Shown here in pieces: positions 15,863 to 23,676 of a DNA stretch of 64,000 nt. The stretch is taken from the NCBI GenBank assembly GCA_964484265.1, contig CAZAFH010000031.1, positions 1-64,000 on the forward strand, read 5' to 3'. The position numbers were made by a program, and so were the translations under genes. Numbering within the stretch: the stretch's first letter is position 1; every line of letters begins with the position of its first letter. A model generated the notes under the pieces. It ran no database searches. It was given only the letters and a program-made list of their open reading frames with translations, and had not been told where the DNA came from. The DNA is from SIAQ01 sp964484265 (GTDB lineage: Bacteria > Planctomycetota > Planctomycetia > Gemmatales > Gemmataceae).

Positions 15863-17089
15863 GTGAACCGATTCATTCTCGCGTTTCTTCTGCTCTCGAC
15901 ATCCACCGTTGTGATTCGCGCTGACGATTGGCCACAATGGCTGGGGCCTCGGCGCGATGGCACGTCGCTTGATAAGGGTTTGGTGGAATCGTTCCCGAAG
16001 GAGGGGCCGAAACTGCTCTGGCAGCGCGACGTTGGCGAAGGCTACAGCGGCCCCGTAATCGCTGGCGATCGTCTCGTTCTCTTTCACCGCGTCGACAACG
16101 AGGAATGCGTCGAATGCCTGAACGCGGCCAGCGGAAAAGTATTGTGGAAATTCGCCTACCCAACCCAATACGCCGACGCGCTCGGCAAGGGTAATGGCCC
16201 GCGCTCGACACCGGCGATCCACGACGGCAAGATCATCACGCTTGGCGCCGAGGGCACGCTGCATTGCCTGTCTCTCGACGAGGGCAAAAAAATCTGGTCG
16301 CGCTCGCTCACCAAGGAATACAAGACGCCGCTCGGGTATTTCGGCATCGGCACGTCGCCTGTCGTTGAACAGAATCTCGTGCTCATCAATGTCGGCGGCG
16401 CCAAGGCGGGCATCGTCGCCTTCGATCTCGCCACTGGCGCCGAAAAATGGAAAGCCACCAATGACCCGATTAGCTACTCCTCGCCCGTCGTCAGCACCAT
16501 TGACGGCGCGCGGTTGGCCGTATTCTTTACCCGCACCGGCGCGGTCGTGCTCGACCCGAAGACCGGCGACGTCAAATTCCAGAAACGCTGGCGCGCCCGC
16601 TACGACGCCTCCGTCAACGCGGCTACGCCGCTTGTTATCGGCAATCTCGCGTTTCTTTCTACCAGCTACGAGACCGGCGCCCTGCTGCTGAAGCTTCGCA
16701 AGGACGGCGCCGACGAAGTCTGGACCGACGAGCAGGTCATGTCGAACCATTACAACACTTGTGTTTACCAGAATGGCTTCCTGTACGGGTTCGACGGACG
16801 GCAGGAAGCGGGTCCGAATTTTCGCTGCGTGGAACTCAAAACCAAAAAGATGATGTGGGATCGCGAACGATTCGGCTGCGGAACCATGGTGCTCGCTGAC
16901 GGCCGGCTGATCGTGCTCACTGAAAAAGGCGACCTTCACTTGATCCAGGCCACGCCTAATGATTTTCGCGAACAGGCAAAGACGCGCCTGCTCAACGCCG
17001 GGCCATGCCGTGCCCAGATCGCGTTGGCGAACGGCCGACTCTATGCCCGCGACCAGGAAAAACTCGTATGCGTCGATCTCCGGAAGTAA
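15863..17089 (+). CDS. Secreted PQQ-binding-like beta-propeller protein
   Basis: 408 residues from GTG 15863. A signal peptide (NRFILAFLLLSTSTVVIRA) precedes DDWPQWLGPRRDGTS, the usual opening of planctomycete outer-space PQQ-like propellers. Blade motifs recur, e.g. LNAASGKVLWKF, LSLDEGKKIWSRS, FDLATGAEKWKA, LDPKTGDVKFQK and VELKTKKMMWDR. Catalytic PQQ or metal residues are not obvious, so it may be a structural or binding propeller. GTG 15863 is chosen because GGAAAGGA sits eight bases upstream and the signal peptide starts there; the reading frame extends upstream to 15770 through repeat sequence. A di-heme oxidoreductase follows after 55 bp, probably in the same operon. Confidence 0.87.
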   Translation: MNRFILAFLLLSTSTVVIRADDWPQWLGPRRDGTSLDKGLVESFPKEGPKLLWQRDVGEGYSGPVIAGDRLVLFHRVDNEECVECLNAASGKVLWKFAYPTQYADALGKGNGPRSTPAIHDGKIITLGAEGTLHCLSLDEGKKIWSRSLTKEYKTPLGYFGIGTSPVVEQNLVLINVGGAKAGIVAFDLATGAEKWKATNDPISYSSPVVSTIDGARLAVFFTRTGAVVLDPKTGDVKFQKRWRARYDASVNAATPLVIGNLAFLSTSYETGALLLKLRKDGADEVWTDEQVMSNHYNTCVYQNGFLYGFDGRQEAGPNFRCVELKTKKMMWDRERFGCGTMVLADGRLIVLTEKGDLHLIQATPNDFREQAKTRLLNAGPCRAQIALANGRLYARDQEKLVCVDLRK

Positions 17090-17144
17090 CGCCGGCGGCG
17101 GGTTTGCCTCATTCGCATTCATCCGGGTTTATTCGAGGTTACCC

Positions 17145-19037
17145 ATGTCGATTCGAGCCAATCTCGCACTGCTATTTATCGGATTGATTCTGACGTTGCA
17201 ACCGCTCGCTGCGCAGTCGCCGGAACCCGCCAAAGTCGTGCCGCTCTTCGACGCGCAGACAAAGCTTGAGCCAGCCACGATCGAGGAGACGCCGACGGCA
17301 CTCATCACGCGCGTCGCGGATCGAGTACGTGATCGGCATGCTCGCGAGGGGATGTTTCATAGCTACGATCATTACCTGCCGCTCTACTGGGAGAATCGCA
17401 CCGTCGCCATCGAGATCATTGACCGCGTCGCCAAGGGAGGCGACAGCGTCACGTACAACATGACCTCGCTCGTGCCGCTCAATAAGCCGAATCTCCGTGC
17501 GTTTTTCGAAGGCAAGGGAACCGTCGCCCAATACGCGACCAACCTAATCTCGACGCAAATCGATCCGCTGCATTACACCGTCACGCTGAAGTACAATCCG
17601 ATCGAACGCCGGCCGATCAAAGTCGGCGACCGCATCGAAATCGAGTTCAGCCCGTTCCTCAAAGCTCCCGTCAAGGGCCGCACGAACTACTACGGCACGG
17701 CAATTCTCTACATCGTCGGCCGGCCTGGCGTCGTGCCTTGGGAAGGCCGCGGCCCTCGCAATGATTCATTCCCGCTTCCGGAGATCGCCTGGTCGGGCGG
17801 CGGCATGACGTTGCACGAACACCATTCCGACGAGCCGAAGGAACGCTTCAAGCAGATCGCGACCAACCTGGCGCCGATCAACGCGCAACCGTTCATGCTG
17901 GGCCGGCGCTTGCACCATACCGACTTCCTGACCGGAGCGCATTCCGAACGCGGCAACCCGATCTACGCCGAGCAGGCAGGCAAACTCGGCTCGCGCTACA
18001 CGGAGCGCAGCTGCATCGCTTGCCACGTCAACAACGGTCGCGCCCTGCCGCCGGCGATTGGGCAACCGCTGACCAAATACCTCGTGCGCGTCGGCAGTGA
18101 TGCCAAGGGAACACCGCACCCGAAGCTCGGCGCGACGCTGCAAATGCAGAGCGTGAAAGGCTCGCCGGAAGCCAGCGTGAGCATCAGCAGCTGGACGACG
18201 ATTGATGGCAAATACGGCGACGGCGTGCAGTTCACGCTGCGCAAGCCGAACTACCAATTCACCGGCGCGGAGCCGAAGTTCTTCTCGATCCGCATCGCTC
18301 CGCCGCTCGTCGGCATGGGATTGCTGGAGGCGCTTCGCGAGGCCGACGTTACTGGATTTTCCGCGGGCAAGGCGCACGTCGTCAGCGATCCGGAGACCGG
18401 CAAGCCGCGTTTGGGGCGGTTTGGCTGGAAGGCGGGCCAGGCACGATTGTCGCATCAGATCGCTGGCGCACTGAACAACGACATGGGCCTCGTGACATCG
18501 ATCTACCCGAATCCGGATCGCGGGACCGATCAACCCGAGATCGGCCCAGCGAACAAACTCGCGGATGCCGACCTCGATTTGCTCGTTCGCTATGTGTCCG
18601 TGCTCGGTGTTCCGCCGCGAAGGAAGTTCGCCGACCCAGAGGTCATAAAGGGCGAGGCGATCTTTGCCAGCGCGAAGTGCGTGCAATGCCACATGCCGAC
18701 CATGAAAACGAGTCCGTACCATCCGTTTGCGGAATTGCGGAATCAGACGATCCACGCCTACACCGATCTGCGCTTGCACGACCTCGGCGACGGTCTCGCG
18801 GACAATATGGCCGACGGCGGCGCGGGTGCTGGCGAATGGCGCACGACGCCGCTCTGGGGCATCGGCCTGACGAGAGGCGTCAGCGGCGGCGAAGCCTATC
18901 TGCACGATGGCCGCGCTCGCAATCTCGCCGAGGCGATTCTTTGGCATGGCGGCGCGGCGCAGACCTCCAGGGAGATGTTTCGTACGATGCCCGCCGCCGA
19001 CCGCACCGCCCTCATTCAGTTCTTGCGATCGCTGTAG
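17145..19037 (+). CDS. Di-heme oxidoreductase family protein (DUF1111-like)
   Basis: 630 residues, exported (signal peptide IRANLALLFIGLILTLQPLAA). The first ~200 mature residues have no recognised domain. The rest matches the di-heme thiol-oxidoreductase/DUF1111 family: the first heme site is CIACH in RSCIACHVNNGRALPP, the second is CVQCH in AKCVQCHMPTMKT, and the ending TPLWGIGLTR...YLHDGRARNLAEAILWHGG is highly characteristic. These periplasmic proteins are related to MauG and bacterial peroxidases; substrates are mostly unknown. ATG 17145 follows GAGG and starts the signal peptide. It lies 55 bp after the PQQ-like gene, so the two may work together in periplasmic electron transfer (inference). 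Confidence 0.88.
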   Translation: MSIRANLALLFIGLILTLQPLAAQSPEPAKVVPLFDAQTKLEPATIEETPTALITRVADRVRDRHAREGMFHSYDHYLPLYWENRTVAIEIIDRVAKGGDSVTYNMTSLVPLNKPNLRAFFEGKGTVAQYATNLISTQIDPLHYTVTLKYNPIERRPIKVGDRIEIEFSPFLKAPVKGRTNYYGTAILYIVGRPGVVPWEGRGPRNDSFPLPEIAWSGGGMTLHEHHSDEPKERFKQIATNLAPINAQPFMLGRRLHHTDFLTGAHSERGNPIYAEQAGKLGSRYTERSCIACHVNNGRALPPAIGQPLTKYLVRVGSDAKGTPHPKLGATLQMQSVKGSPEASVSISSWTTIDGKYGDGVQFTLRKPNYQFTGAEPKFFSIRIAPPLVGMGLLEALREADVTGFSAGKAHVVSDPETGKPRLGRFGWKAGQARLSHQIAGALNNDMGLVTSIYPNPDRGTDQPEIGPANKLADADLDLLVRYVSVLGVPPRRKFADPEVIKGEAIFASAKCVQCHMPTMKTSPYHPFAELRNQTIHAYTDLRLHDLGDGLADNMADGGAGAGEWRTTPLWGIGLTRGVSGGEAYLHDGRARNLAEAILWHGGAAQTSREMFRTMPAADRTALIQFLRSL

Positions 19038-19399
19038 GCGGCATGCCCACACAATCCGTGCAATCGGCAACGCCTTCCCAACCTGTTTATATGCCGGGAA
19101 AAATTTTCCGATTGTGTAAAGAAAATCGTTGACATCGGTCGCACGGCCAGTTAACCTAATAGAGACTTCGGCGCTGGAAGCGCTTTTCCCTGCTGAAACA
19201 AGCCGGGATAGGACCGAACCACGAAGGCAAGGTTATCTGTTCCCAGGCCCATGAACGGGTGTCTCTGGGAACGTGGCGGAGAGTGTCAGTCTCCGAATCC
19301 TTGGCTCATCCGAAGCTAATAATTCAAGACGTTGAAACCGGGGTAAACTCATCACGGGTGATGAGACGGCCCATTCTCTCCAGAAGGCAAGGTGGTTTT
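19038..19399 (+). other. Long structured leader of the BON-like gene
   Basis: 362 bases without a gene, holding a candidate promoter and then several dyads. These are a small GCGCT-GGA-AGCGC hairpin followed by TTTT (19171-19187), a perfect 8-bp stem GTTCCCAG / CTGGGAAC (19239-19246 and 19265-19272), and the near-perfect palindrome CTCATCAC-GG-GTGATGAG (19348-19365), 35 bp before the start codon. Confidence 0.55.
19129..19157 (+). promoter_or_regulatory. Candidate sigma-70 promoter
   Basis: A perfect -35 TTGACA (19129-19134), a 17-bp spacer and TAACCT (19152-19157), which matches three of six -10 bases. It lies about 240 bp upstream of the BON-like gene and 92 bp after the preceding stop. 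Confidence 0.5.
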
Positions 19400-19633
19400 A
19401 TGAGCGCCAGTACACTCGCATCCGAATATTGCATGTCGAATGAGGAGCGATTGGAAAGCATGTTGGTCCGACGTCTCGGAAGCCGAGTTCGCGACCTGCG
19501 CGTCCTCGTGTTTCCCACCGGATTGATCCTGCAAGGCCGTGCCGGCACCTATCACGCAAAGCAATTGGCCCAGCACACGGCCATGGAATTGTCCGAAACG
19601 CCGATCCTCGCAAACGAGATCGAAGTGATGTAA
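19400..19633 (+). CDS. Small BON-domain-like protein
   Basis: 77 residues from ATG 19400, after AAGG and GGTGG. The pattern VRDLRVLVFPTGLILQGRAGTYHAKQLAQHTAMEL...ILANEIEV matches a single BON-like domain (beta-alpha-beta, with a gly before the second strand and a closing NEIEV strand). BON domains bind membranes or lipids in osmotic-shock proteins. There is no signal peptide, so a cytoplasmic location is likely. An in-frame GTG at 19259 would add 47 residues spanning the palindromes and is rejected. A strong terminator follows. Confidence 0.75.
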   Translation: MSASTLASEYCMSNEERLESMLVRRLGSRVRDLRVLVFPTGLILQGRAGTYHAKQLAQHTAMELSETPILANEIEVM

Positions 19634-19655
19634 TCCGTTGTTATTCGCACTAATC

Positions 19656-19707
19656 AAAAAGCGAACGCATACCAACAATCACTTGTTGGCGTGCGTTCGC
19701 TTTTTTT
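19656..19707 (+). terminator. Strong, possibly bidirectional terminator
   Basis: The left arm AAAAAGCGAACGCA.. (19656-19678) pairs with 19683-19705 (..TGCGTTCGCTTTTT) through about 23 positions with one wobble and one mismatch, around a 4-base loop. It has a T7 run on the plus strand and an A5 run on the other side, so it could also end transcription of the minus-strand WD40 gene. Confidence 0.9.
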
Positions 19708-19740
19708 GTCGTGGTCCGAACGCGGGTGAGGCACAATCAA

Positions 19741-19857
19741 GTAGGTCCCGCGAACCGAGCGGGACCAAGGAGCGCCAAGACTCTCGGTTGTTCCATCAGT
19801 CCGGCTCTGCTCGCCGGACCTACCTCTGAAGTGCATCACGCGGAGCGTGATGCCTAC
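19741..19857. repeat. Cluster of three GTAG-hairpin (REP-like) repeats
   Basis: Unit 1 forward: GTAG (19741-19744) then GTCCCGC / GCGGGAC. Unit 2 reversed: GTCCGGC (19799-19805) / GCCGGAC (19813-19819) then CTAC. Unit 3 reversed: GCATCACG (19833-19840) / CGTGATGC (19846-19853) then CTAC. All share a GTAG at the hairpin foot with different complementary stems, the layout of REP elements. The cluster lies between the terminator and the 3' end of the WD40 gene. Confidence 0.8.
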
Positions 19858-19863
19858 GGTAAT

Positions 19864-22266
19864 TTACTTTCGCTTGCTGAGCCGCTCCACCGAGTTCTTG
19901 GCTTCGTCGCGGAGGTCCTCCTCGGGGCCGCGAGCGGATAGCATTTTCAACGCAGCGAGCGCTTCTGGCGTGCCGACTTGTTCGCAGATCAGCATGAATC
20001 GGCGGAGCCTGAGCCGTTCTTGCACGAGCGACGGCGAGTTGGACTGGTTCAGCTTGTCCTTGAGCATTTCCACCCGACGTTTGTACTCCAGCGAAGGCGG
20101 ATCGATCAATGCCTCGTCGTATCGGCCCTCCATCCATCGGCCATAGCCGATGAGTTTGGCCATGGCGGTGTTGCGAATCGCGAAGTTGCCCGAATCGAGT
20201 TCCTTGAAGAGCTTTCTCACGTTCTCGGGGTCGACGAGGTAGATCTTCTTGGCGAGATCGTCCACCGCTGGCTTGGGTGATGCGATGACGCGCCAGAGGA
20301 ATTCGTGCCCTTTGGCTGTCTCCTCGAGCGTGAGATTCGACCAGGCGTCGGCGACTTCTTGCGGGCTGAGCACGATGTTAGGAAGCGTGCCTTTGCCTGT
20401 CAGACCAGGGACGTCCCACTGGTAGATGACCGTGTCCAGGCTGCCGGTGAAGGCGGACCGTCCGTTGTTCGTGAAAGCAACGCCAACCACCGGGCCGCCG
20501 TGACCCTTGAATGTCGCGATCGTCTTGCCGCTGAACGCCTCCCACAGGCGGATGGTCTTGTCGAAACTGCCCGAAATCAGCGTTCGGCCATCGGGCGAAA
20601 ATGCAATGGAATAGGCGACACTTGCGTGCCCCTCGCAGTTGCGATGAAAGAGCGGATCGGACGGGATGCGTGCCTCGATGCTGAACACGCGGATGGACGC
20701 GTCGAACATCCCGGCTGCGATGGTTTTGCTATCCGGTCCAAACGTCAACGACGCCACGATGGGATGGTTCGGCGCGGGACCATCCTTGATATCGAACGTG
20801 CGCGTCAGGTCGCCTGTTGCGGGGTTCCAGACGGAAACCTTCTGCCCGCCGGCGGCGACGAGCTTTTTGCCGTCGGGCGACCATGCCAGCGCCTGAAGTT
20901 GGCCGGCGTATTTGACAGTCCGTTCCACCTTTTTCGCGGGCACGTTCCAGAGTTCGACATTTCCGCTGCGAAGACCGACAGCGAGCGTATCGCTCCCGGG
21001 CGACCAGGCCAGCGCGACGACCGATTCGCCGGTTTGACTTGCGGTTTCCTGGCCGGTCTCGACATTGAACACGCGCACGCCCTGCCCCGCCACGGCAAGC
21101 GAGACTCCGTCGCTGGCCAACGCGCTGACCGATTCGCCCGCTAGCTTCGTATCCCAGCTGCGCTCGGCCTTGTCATTCGCAACGTTCCAGACGAACGCCT
21201 GGCCGTCGAACGCGACGCCGACGAGTTTCTTGTTGTCGCGCGTCAGGAACAACGATTGCAGGCTGGCGGCGGGACCGGTGGGCGGCGCGATCTCGGCGCC
21301 CGTCTTCGCATCGAATTGGCGGATGGTCGCGCTCAGGCCGGCCGTTGCGATCGTGCCATCGATGCTGACGTCCAGAGCATCGACATCTCCGGCGCCGCGC
21401 GGGAAGACTTTGACGATATCGCCCGTCTTGCCGTTCCAGATGCGGATCGTCTTGTCGAGGGACCCGCTTACGACGTTCTCGCCATGGACGACGAGCGAGA
21501 CGACGATTTCTTGATGCCCCTTGAACGTGCCCAGCAGCTTGCCGGTCGCGACTTCCCATCGGCGAATCAGGTTGTCATCGCCTGCCGAGTACAGTGTCTT
21601 GCCGTCGGAGGCGAATGCGATCGCCAGCACGCCGCAGCCGGCATCGAGTTTGCGCCGGACTTTGTTGTCGAGCAGGTCCCAGATCACGACGGTGCGATCG
21701 CTCCCGGCGGAGGCAAATAGAGTGCTGTCGCGGTCGGGAGAAAATGCCAACGCTGTAACTTCTTCGGAATGGCCTTTGAGCTCGGCGATCTTGCTCTTGG
21801 TGTTCCAGTCCCACAAATAGATCAAGCCATCCTGACTTCCTGATGCAATTGTGGACGTATCCGGCGCGACCGCGACGGCTTTGATCGGCGCCTTGTGTCC
21901 ATCGAGACGGCCAATCTCCTTGTTGAGCTTCACGCTCCACAGGCGGACGATCTTCTGGTACCCGCCCATGATCAGTGTTTCGCCGCTCGGGCTGAAGGTC
22001 AGCGAGTTCACCCAGGGTTCGTTGATTTCGCGGATCATTTGGCCTGTTCGCGCATTCCAGAATCGCACGGGATCGTTGCCGCCGCCGGCGACGATGGTAC
22101 GTCCGTCGGGTGCGTAGGCAAGTGCGAGGATTCTCCCGCCATGACGGAACTTGGTGTCGCCGATCTTCTGAAACGCCCGTGTCGGCAATGCTTCCTCGGT
22201 CTGTGCGCCGAGTTGGCTGGTGAGCAGGAACAAAACAACAGCAACAAACGAAAAGGTGCGGTTCAT
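19864..22266 (-). CDS. Secreted WD40-repeat protein
   Basis: 800 residues. Signal peptide (NRTFSFVAVVLFLLTSQLGA), then about 12-14 WD40 repeats with typical signatures (LALAYAPDGRTIVAGGGNDPV, AIASGSQDGLIYLWD, LFASAGSDRTVVIWD, TLISGSFDKTIRLWE), probably two beta-propellers. The last ~170 residues (QEVADAWSNLTLEETAKGHEFLWRVI...DEAKNSVERLSKRK) are helical and recur at the end of many planctomycete WD40 proteins. A scaffolding role at the cell surface or periplasm is likely but the partner is unknown. It diverges from the Gfo/Idh gene. Confidence 0.9.
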   Translation of the reverse strand: MNRTFSFVAVVLFLLTSQLGAQTEEALPTRAFQKIGDTKFRHGGRILALAYAPDGRTIVAGGGNDPVRFWNARTGQMIREINEPWVNSLTFSPSGETLIMGGYQKIVRLWSVKLNKEIGRLDGHKAPIKAVAVAPDTSTIASGSQDGLIYLWDWNTKSKIAELKGHSEEVTALAFSPDRDSTLFASAGSDRTVVIWDLLDNKVRRKLDAGCGVLAIAFASDGKTLYSAGDDNLIRRWEVATGKLLGTFKGHQEIVVSLVVHGENVVSGSLDKTIRIWNGKTGDIVKVFPRGAGDVDALDVSIDGTIATAGLSATIRQFDAKTGAEIAPPTGPAASLQSLFLTRDNKKLVGVAFDGQAFVWNVANDKAERSWDTKLAGESVSALASDGVSLAVAGQGVRVFNVETGQETASQTGESVVALAWSPGSDTLAVGLRSGNVELWNVPAKKVERTVKYAGQLQALAWSPDGKKLVAAGGQKVSVWNPATGDLTRTFDIKDGPAPNHPIVASLTFGPDSKTIAAGMFDASIRVFSIEARIPSDPLFHRNCEGHASVAYSIAFSPDGRTLISGSFDKTIRLWEAFSGKTIATFKGHGGPVVGVAFTNNGRSAFTGSLDTVIYQWDVPGLTGKGTLPNIVLSPQEVADAWSNLTLEETAKGHEFLWRVIASPKPAVDDLAKKIYLVDPENVRKLFKELDSGNFAIRNTAMAKLIGYGRWMEGRYDEALIDPPSLEYKRRVEMLKDKLNQSNSPSLVQERLRLRRFMLICEQVGTPEALAALKMLSARGPEEDLRDEAKNSVERLSKRK

Positions 22267-22297
22267 GGCTCATCCGTTTCATGGCTGGGATATGAGA

Positions 22298-22322
22298 AGA
22301 ATCCGCTGTTATCTCGGATTCT
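22298..22322. promoter_or_regulatory. Inverted repeat in divergent promoter region (operator candidate)
   Basis: AGAATCCG (22298-22305) and CGGATTCT (22315-22322) are perfect 8-base arms around 9 bases, 32 bp upstream of the WD40 start. It could bind a regulator of one or both divergent genes. Confidence 0.4.
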
Positions 22323-22416
22323 CTACTATTTACACATAGAAAAGACGAACGAAATGGGCAAATCGATCGCGCGCCCCATCCGCGCTCCGATGTCGATGTT
22401 CCGCACGCAACGAGAT

Positions 22417-22431
22417 GTGATAAGGTATCAC
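22417..22431. promoter_or_regulatory. Small palindrome upstream of Gfo/Idh gene
   Basis: GTGATA-AGG-TATCAC, 6-base arms around 3 bases, 43 bp before the start codon. It may be an operator half of the divergent region. Confidence 0.35.
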
Positions 22432-22474
22432 TACCTGCAATCCGACGGGAATATTTAAGTTTCGCGAGGCGAAG

Positions 22475-23563
22475 ATGCAAAAAGTGCGAACCGCGCTGAT
22501 TGGCTGCGGCAAGGTTGGACAGATTCATGCAGAAGCGCTGCGCGACTTGCCGGAATCCGAACTGGTCGGCGTTTGCGATCGGGATGCCGGCCGAGCGGCA
22601 TCCTACGCCGCGCGGTTCGGCACGCGTGCTTTCACCGACGTGCCGACGCTGCTCAAGAAGGCATCGCCGCACGCGATCGTGGTTTGCACGCCGCATCCTT
22701 TGCATGCGGAACCGGTAATCCAGGCGGCACGGGCGGGCGTTTCAGCGCTTGTGGAGAAGCCGCTGGCGGCGAGCCTGGCGGATTGCGACGCGATGCTGGA
22801 AGCGTCCCGCGCCGCAGGCACGAAATTGGGTGTCATCAGCCAACGCCGGATGTATGAAGCCGTGCAGCGCATGAAATCCGCCATCGACGCGGGAAAGATC
22901 GGCAGGCCGGTGCTCGGCGTCTTTGAAATGTTCAGCTGGCGCGATCAGGCCTACTACCAGTCCGATCCCTGGCGAGGCAAATGGGCGACCGAAGGCGGCG
23001 GCGTGCTCGTCAACCAATCGCCGCACCAGCTCGACCTTCTACAGTGGTTCATGGGCGAAATCGACGAAATCACCGGCGACTGGGCAAATCTGAACCACCC
23101 TTTCGTTGAAGTTGAAGATACCGCGCTCGCCATGGTTCGCTTTAAAAATGGCGGGCTTGGCTCCATCGTCACCAGCCTTTCGCAACGGCCCGGCATCTAC
23201 ACCAAGGTGCATATTCACGGGTCCAACGGCGCCTCCGTCGGCGTCGAGACCGACCGTGGGGCGACATTCATCGCCGGAGTCTCGAAAATCGCCGAGCCGC
23301 CCCTCAATGACCTTTGGACCATTCCTGGCGAAGAAAATCTTCTGGCGAAATTCCAGGAGGATGATCGCACTCGTTTCGCCAACGTCAATGCGACCAGCCA
23401 TTACCATGCGCTTCAGATTCAGGACTTCCTGCAAGCCGTGCGCGACGACCGACCACCGCTCGTCACGGGCGAGGATGGCCGAATCGTCGTGGCGATGTTC
23501 ACCGCGATCTACCGTTCACGCCGCGACCGCCGGCCGATCAAGTTTCCCGTCCATGCCGAGTAA
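22475..23563 (+). CDS. Gfo/Idh/MocA family oxidoreductase
   Basis: 362 residues, the usual length. The Rossmann dinucleotide site is GCGKVG at 10-15, the conserved Glu-Lys-Pro is at 94-96 (ALVEKPLA), and the second signature GGGVLVNQSPHQLDLLQWFMG supplies a catalytic-site His. These NAD(P)-dependent enzymes oxidise or reduce sugars, inositols and related substrates; the substrate is not evident. There is no Tat leader, so it is probably cytoplasmic, unlike many planctomycete paralogues. GAGG lies upstream of ATG 22475. It diverges from the WD40 gene and is followed by a GTAG-hairpin repeat. Confidence 0.92.
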   Translation: MQKVRTALIGCGKVGQIHAEALRDLPESELVGVCDRDAGRAASYAARFGTRAFTDVPTLLKKASPHAIVVCTPHPLHAEPVIQAARAGVSALVEKPLAASLADCDAMLEASRAAGTKLGVISQRRMYEAVQRMKSAIDAGKIGRPVLGVFEMFSWRDQAYYQSDPWRGKWATEGGGVLVNQSPHQLDLLQWFMGEIDEITGDWANLNHPFVEVEDTALAMVRFKNGGLGSIVTSLSQRPGIYTKVHIHGSNGASVGVETDRGATFIAGVSKIAEPPLNDLWTIPGEENLLAKFQEDDRTRFANVNATSHYHALQIQDFLQAVRDDRPPLVTGEDGRIVVAMFTAIYRSRRDRRPIKFPVHAE

Positions 23564-23575
23564 GCGGCAGCCACC

Positions 23576-23600
23576 GTAGGCATCACGCTCCGCGTGATGC
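23576..23600 (+). repeat. GTAG-hairpin repeat, inverted copy of 19833-19857
   Basis: GTAG (23576-23579) followed by GCATCACG / CGTGATGC (23580-23587, 23593-23600). It is the reverse complement of the third hairpin near 19.84 kb, so the WD40 and Gfo/Idh genes are bracketed by inverted copies. Confidence 0.85.
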
Positions 23601-23634
23601 ATTTCGTAAAGAGCCTCAATCCCTAAAAGAGCAA

Positions 23635-23654
23635 GGCTCCGCCGAAACGGAGCC
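23635..23654 (-). terminator. Probable terminator of the giant gene
   Basis: Stem GGCTCCG / CGGAGCC with a 6-base loop, starting 22 bp after the giant gene's stop in its coding direction. On the minus strand it is followed by TTGCTCTTTT, a weak U-tract. Confidence 0.6.
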
Positions 23655-23676
23655 AGGTCGGGCGATTGGGGCCACG

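Noticed and set aside
15812..17122. 436-codon minus-strand frame opposite the PQQ-like gene
   Set aside because: Antisense shadow of a clear secreted beta-propeller gene.
20305..21144. 279-codon plus-strand frame opposite the WD40 gene
   Set aside because: Antisense shadow with no domain; the WD40 repeats on the other strand are unmistakable.
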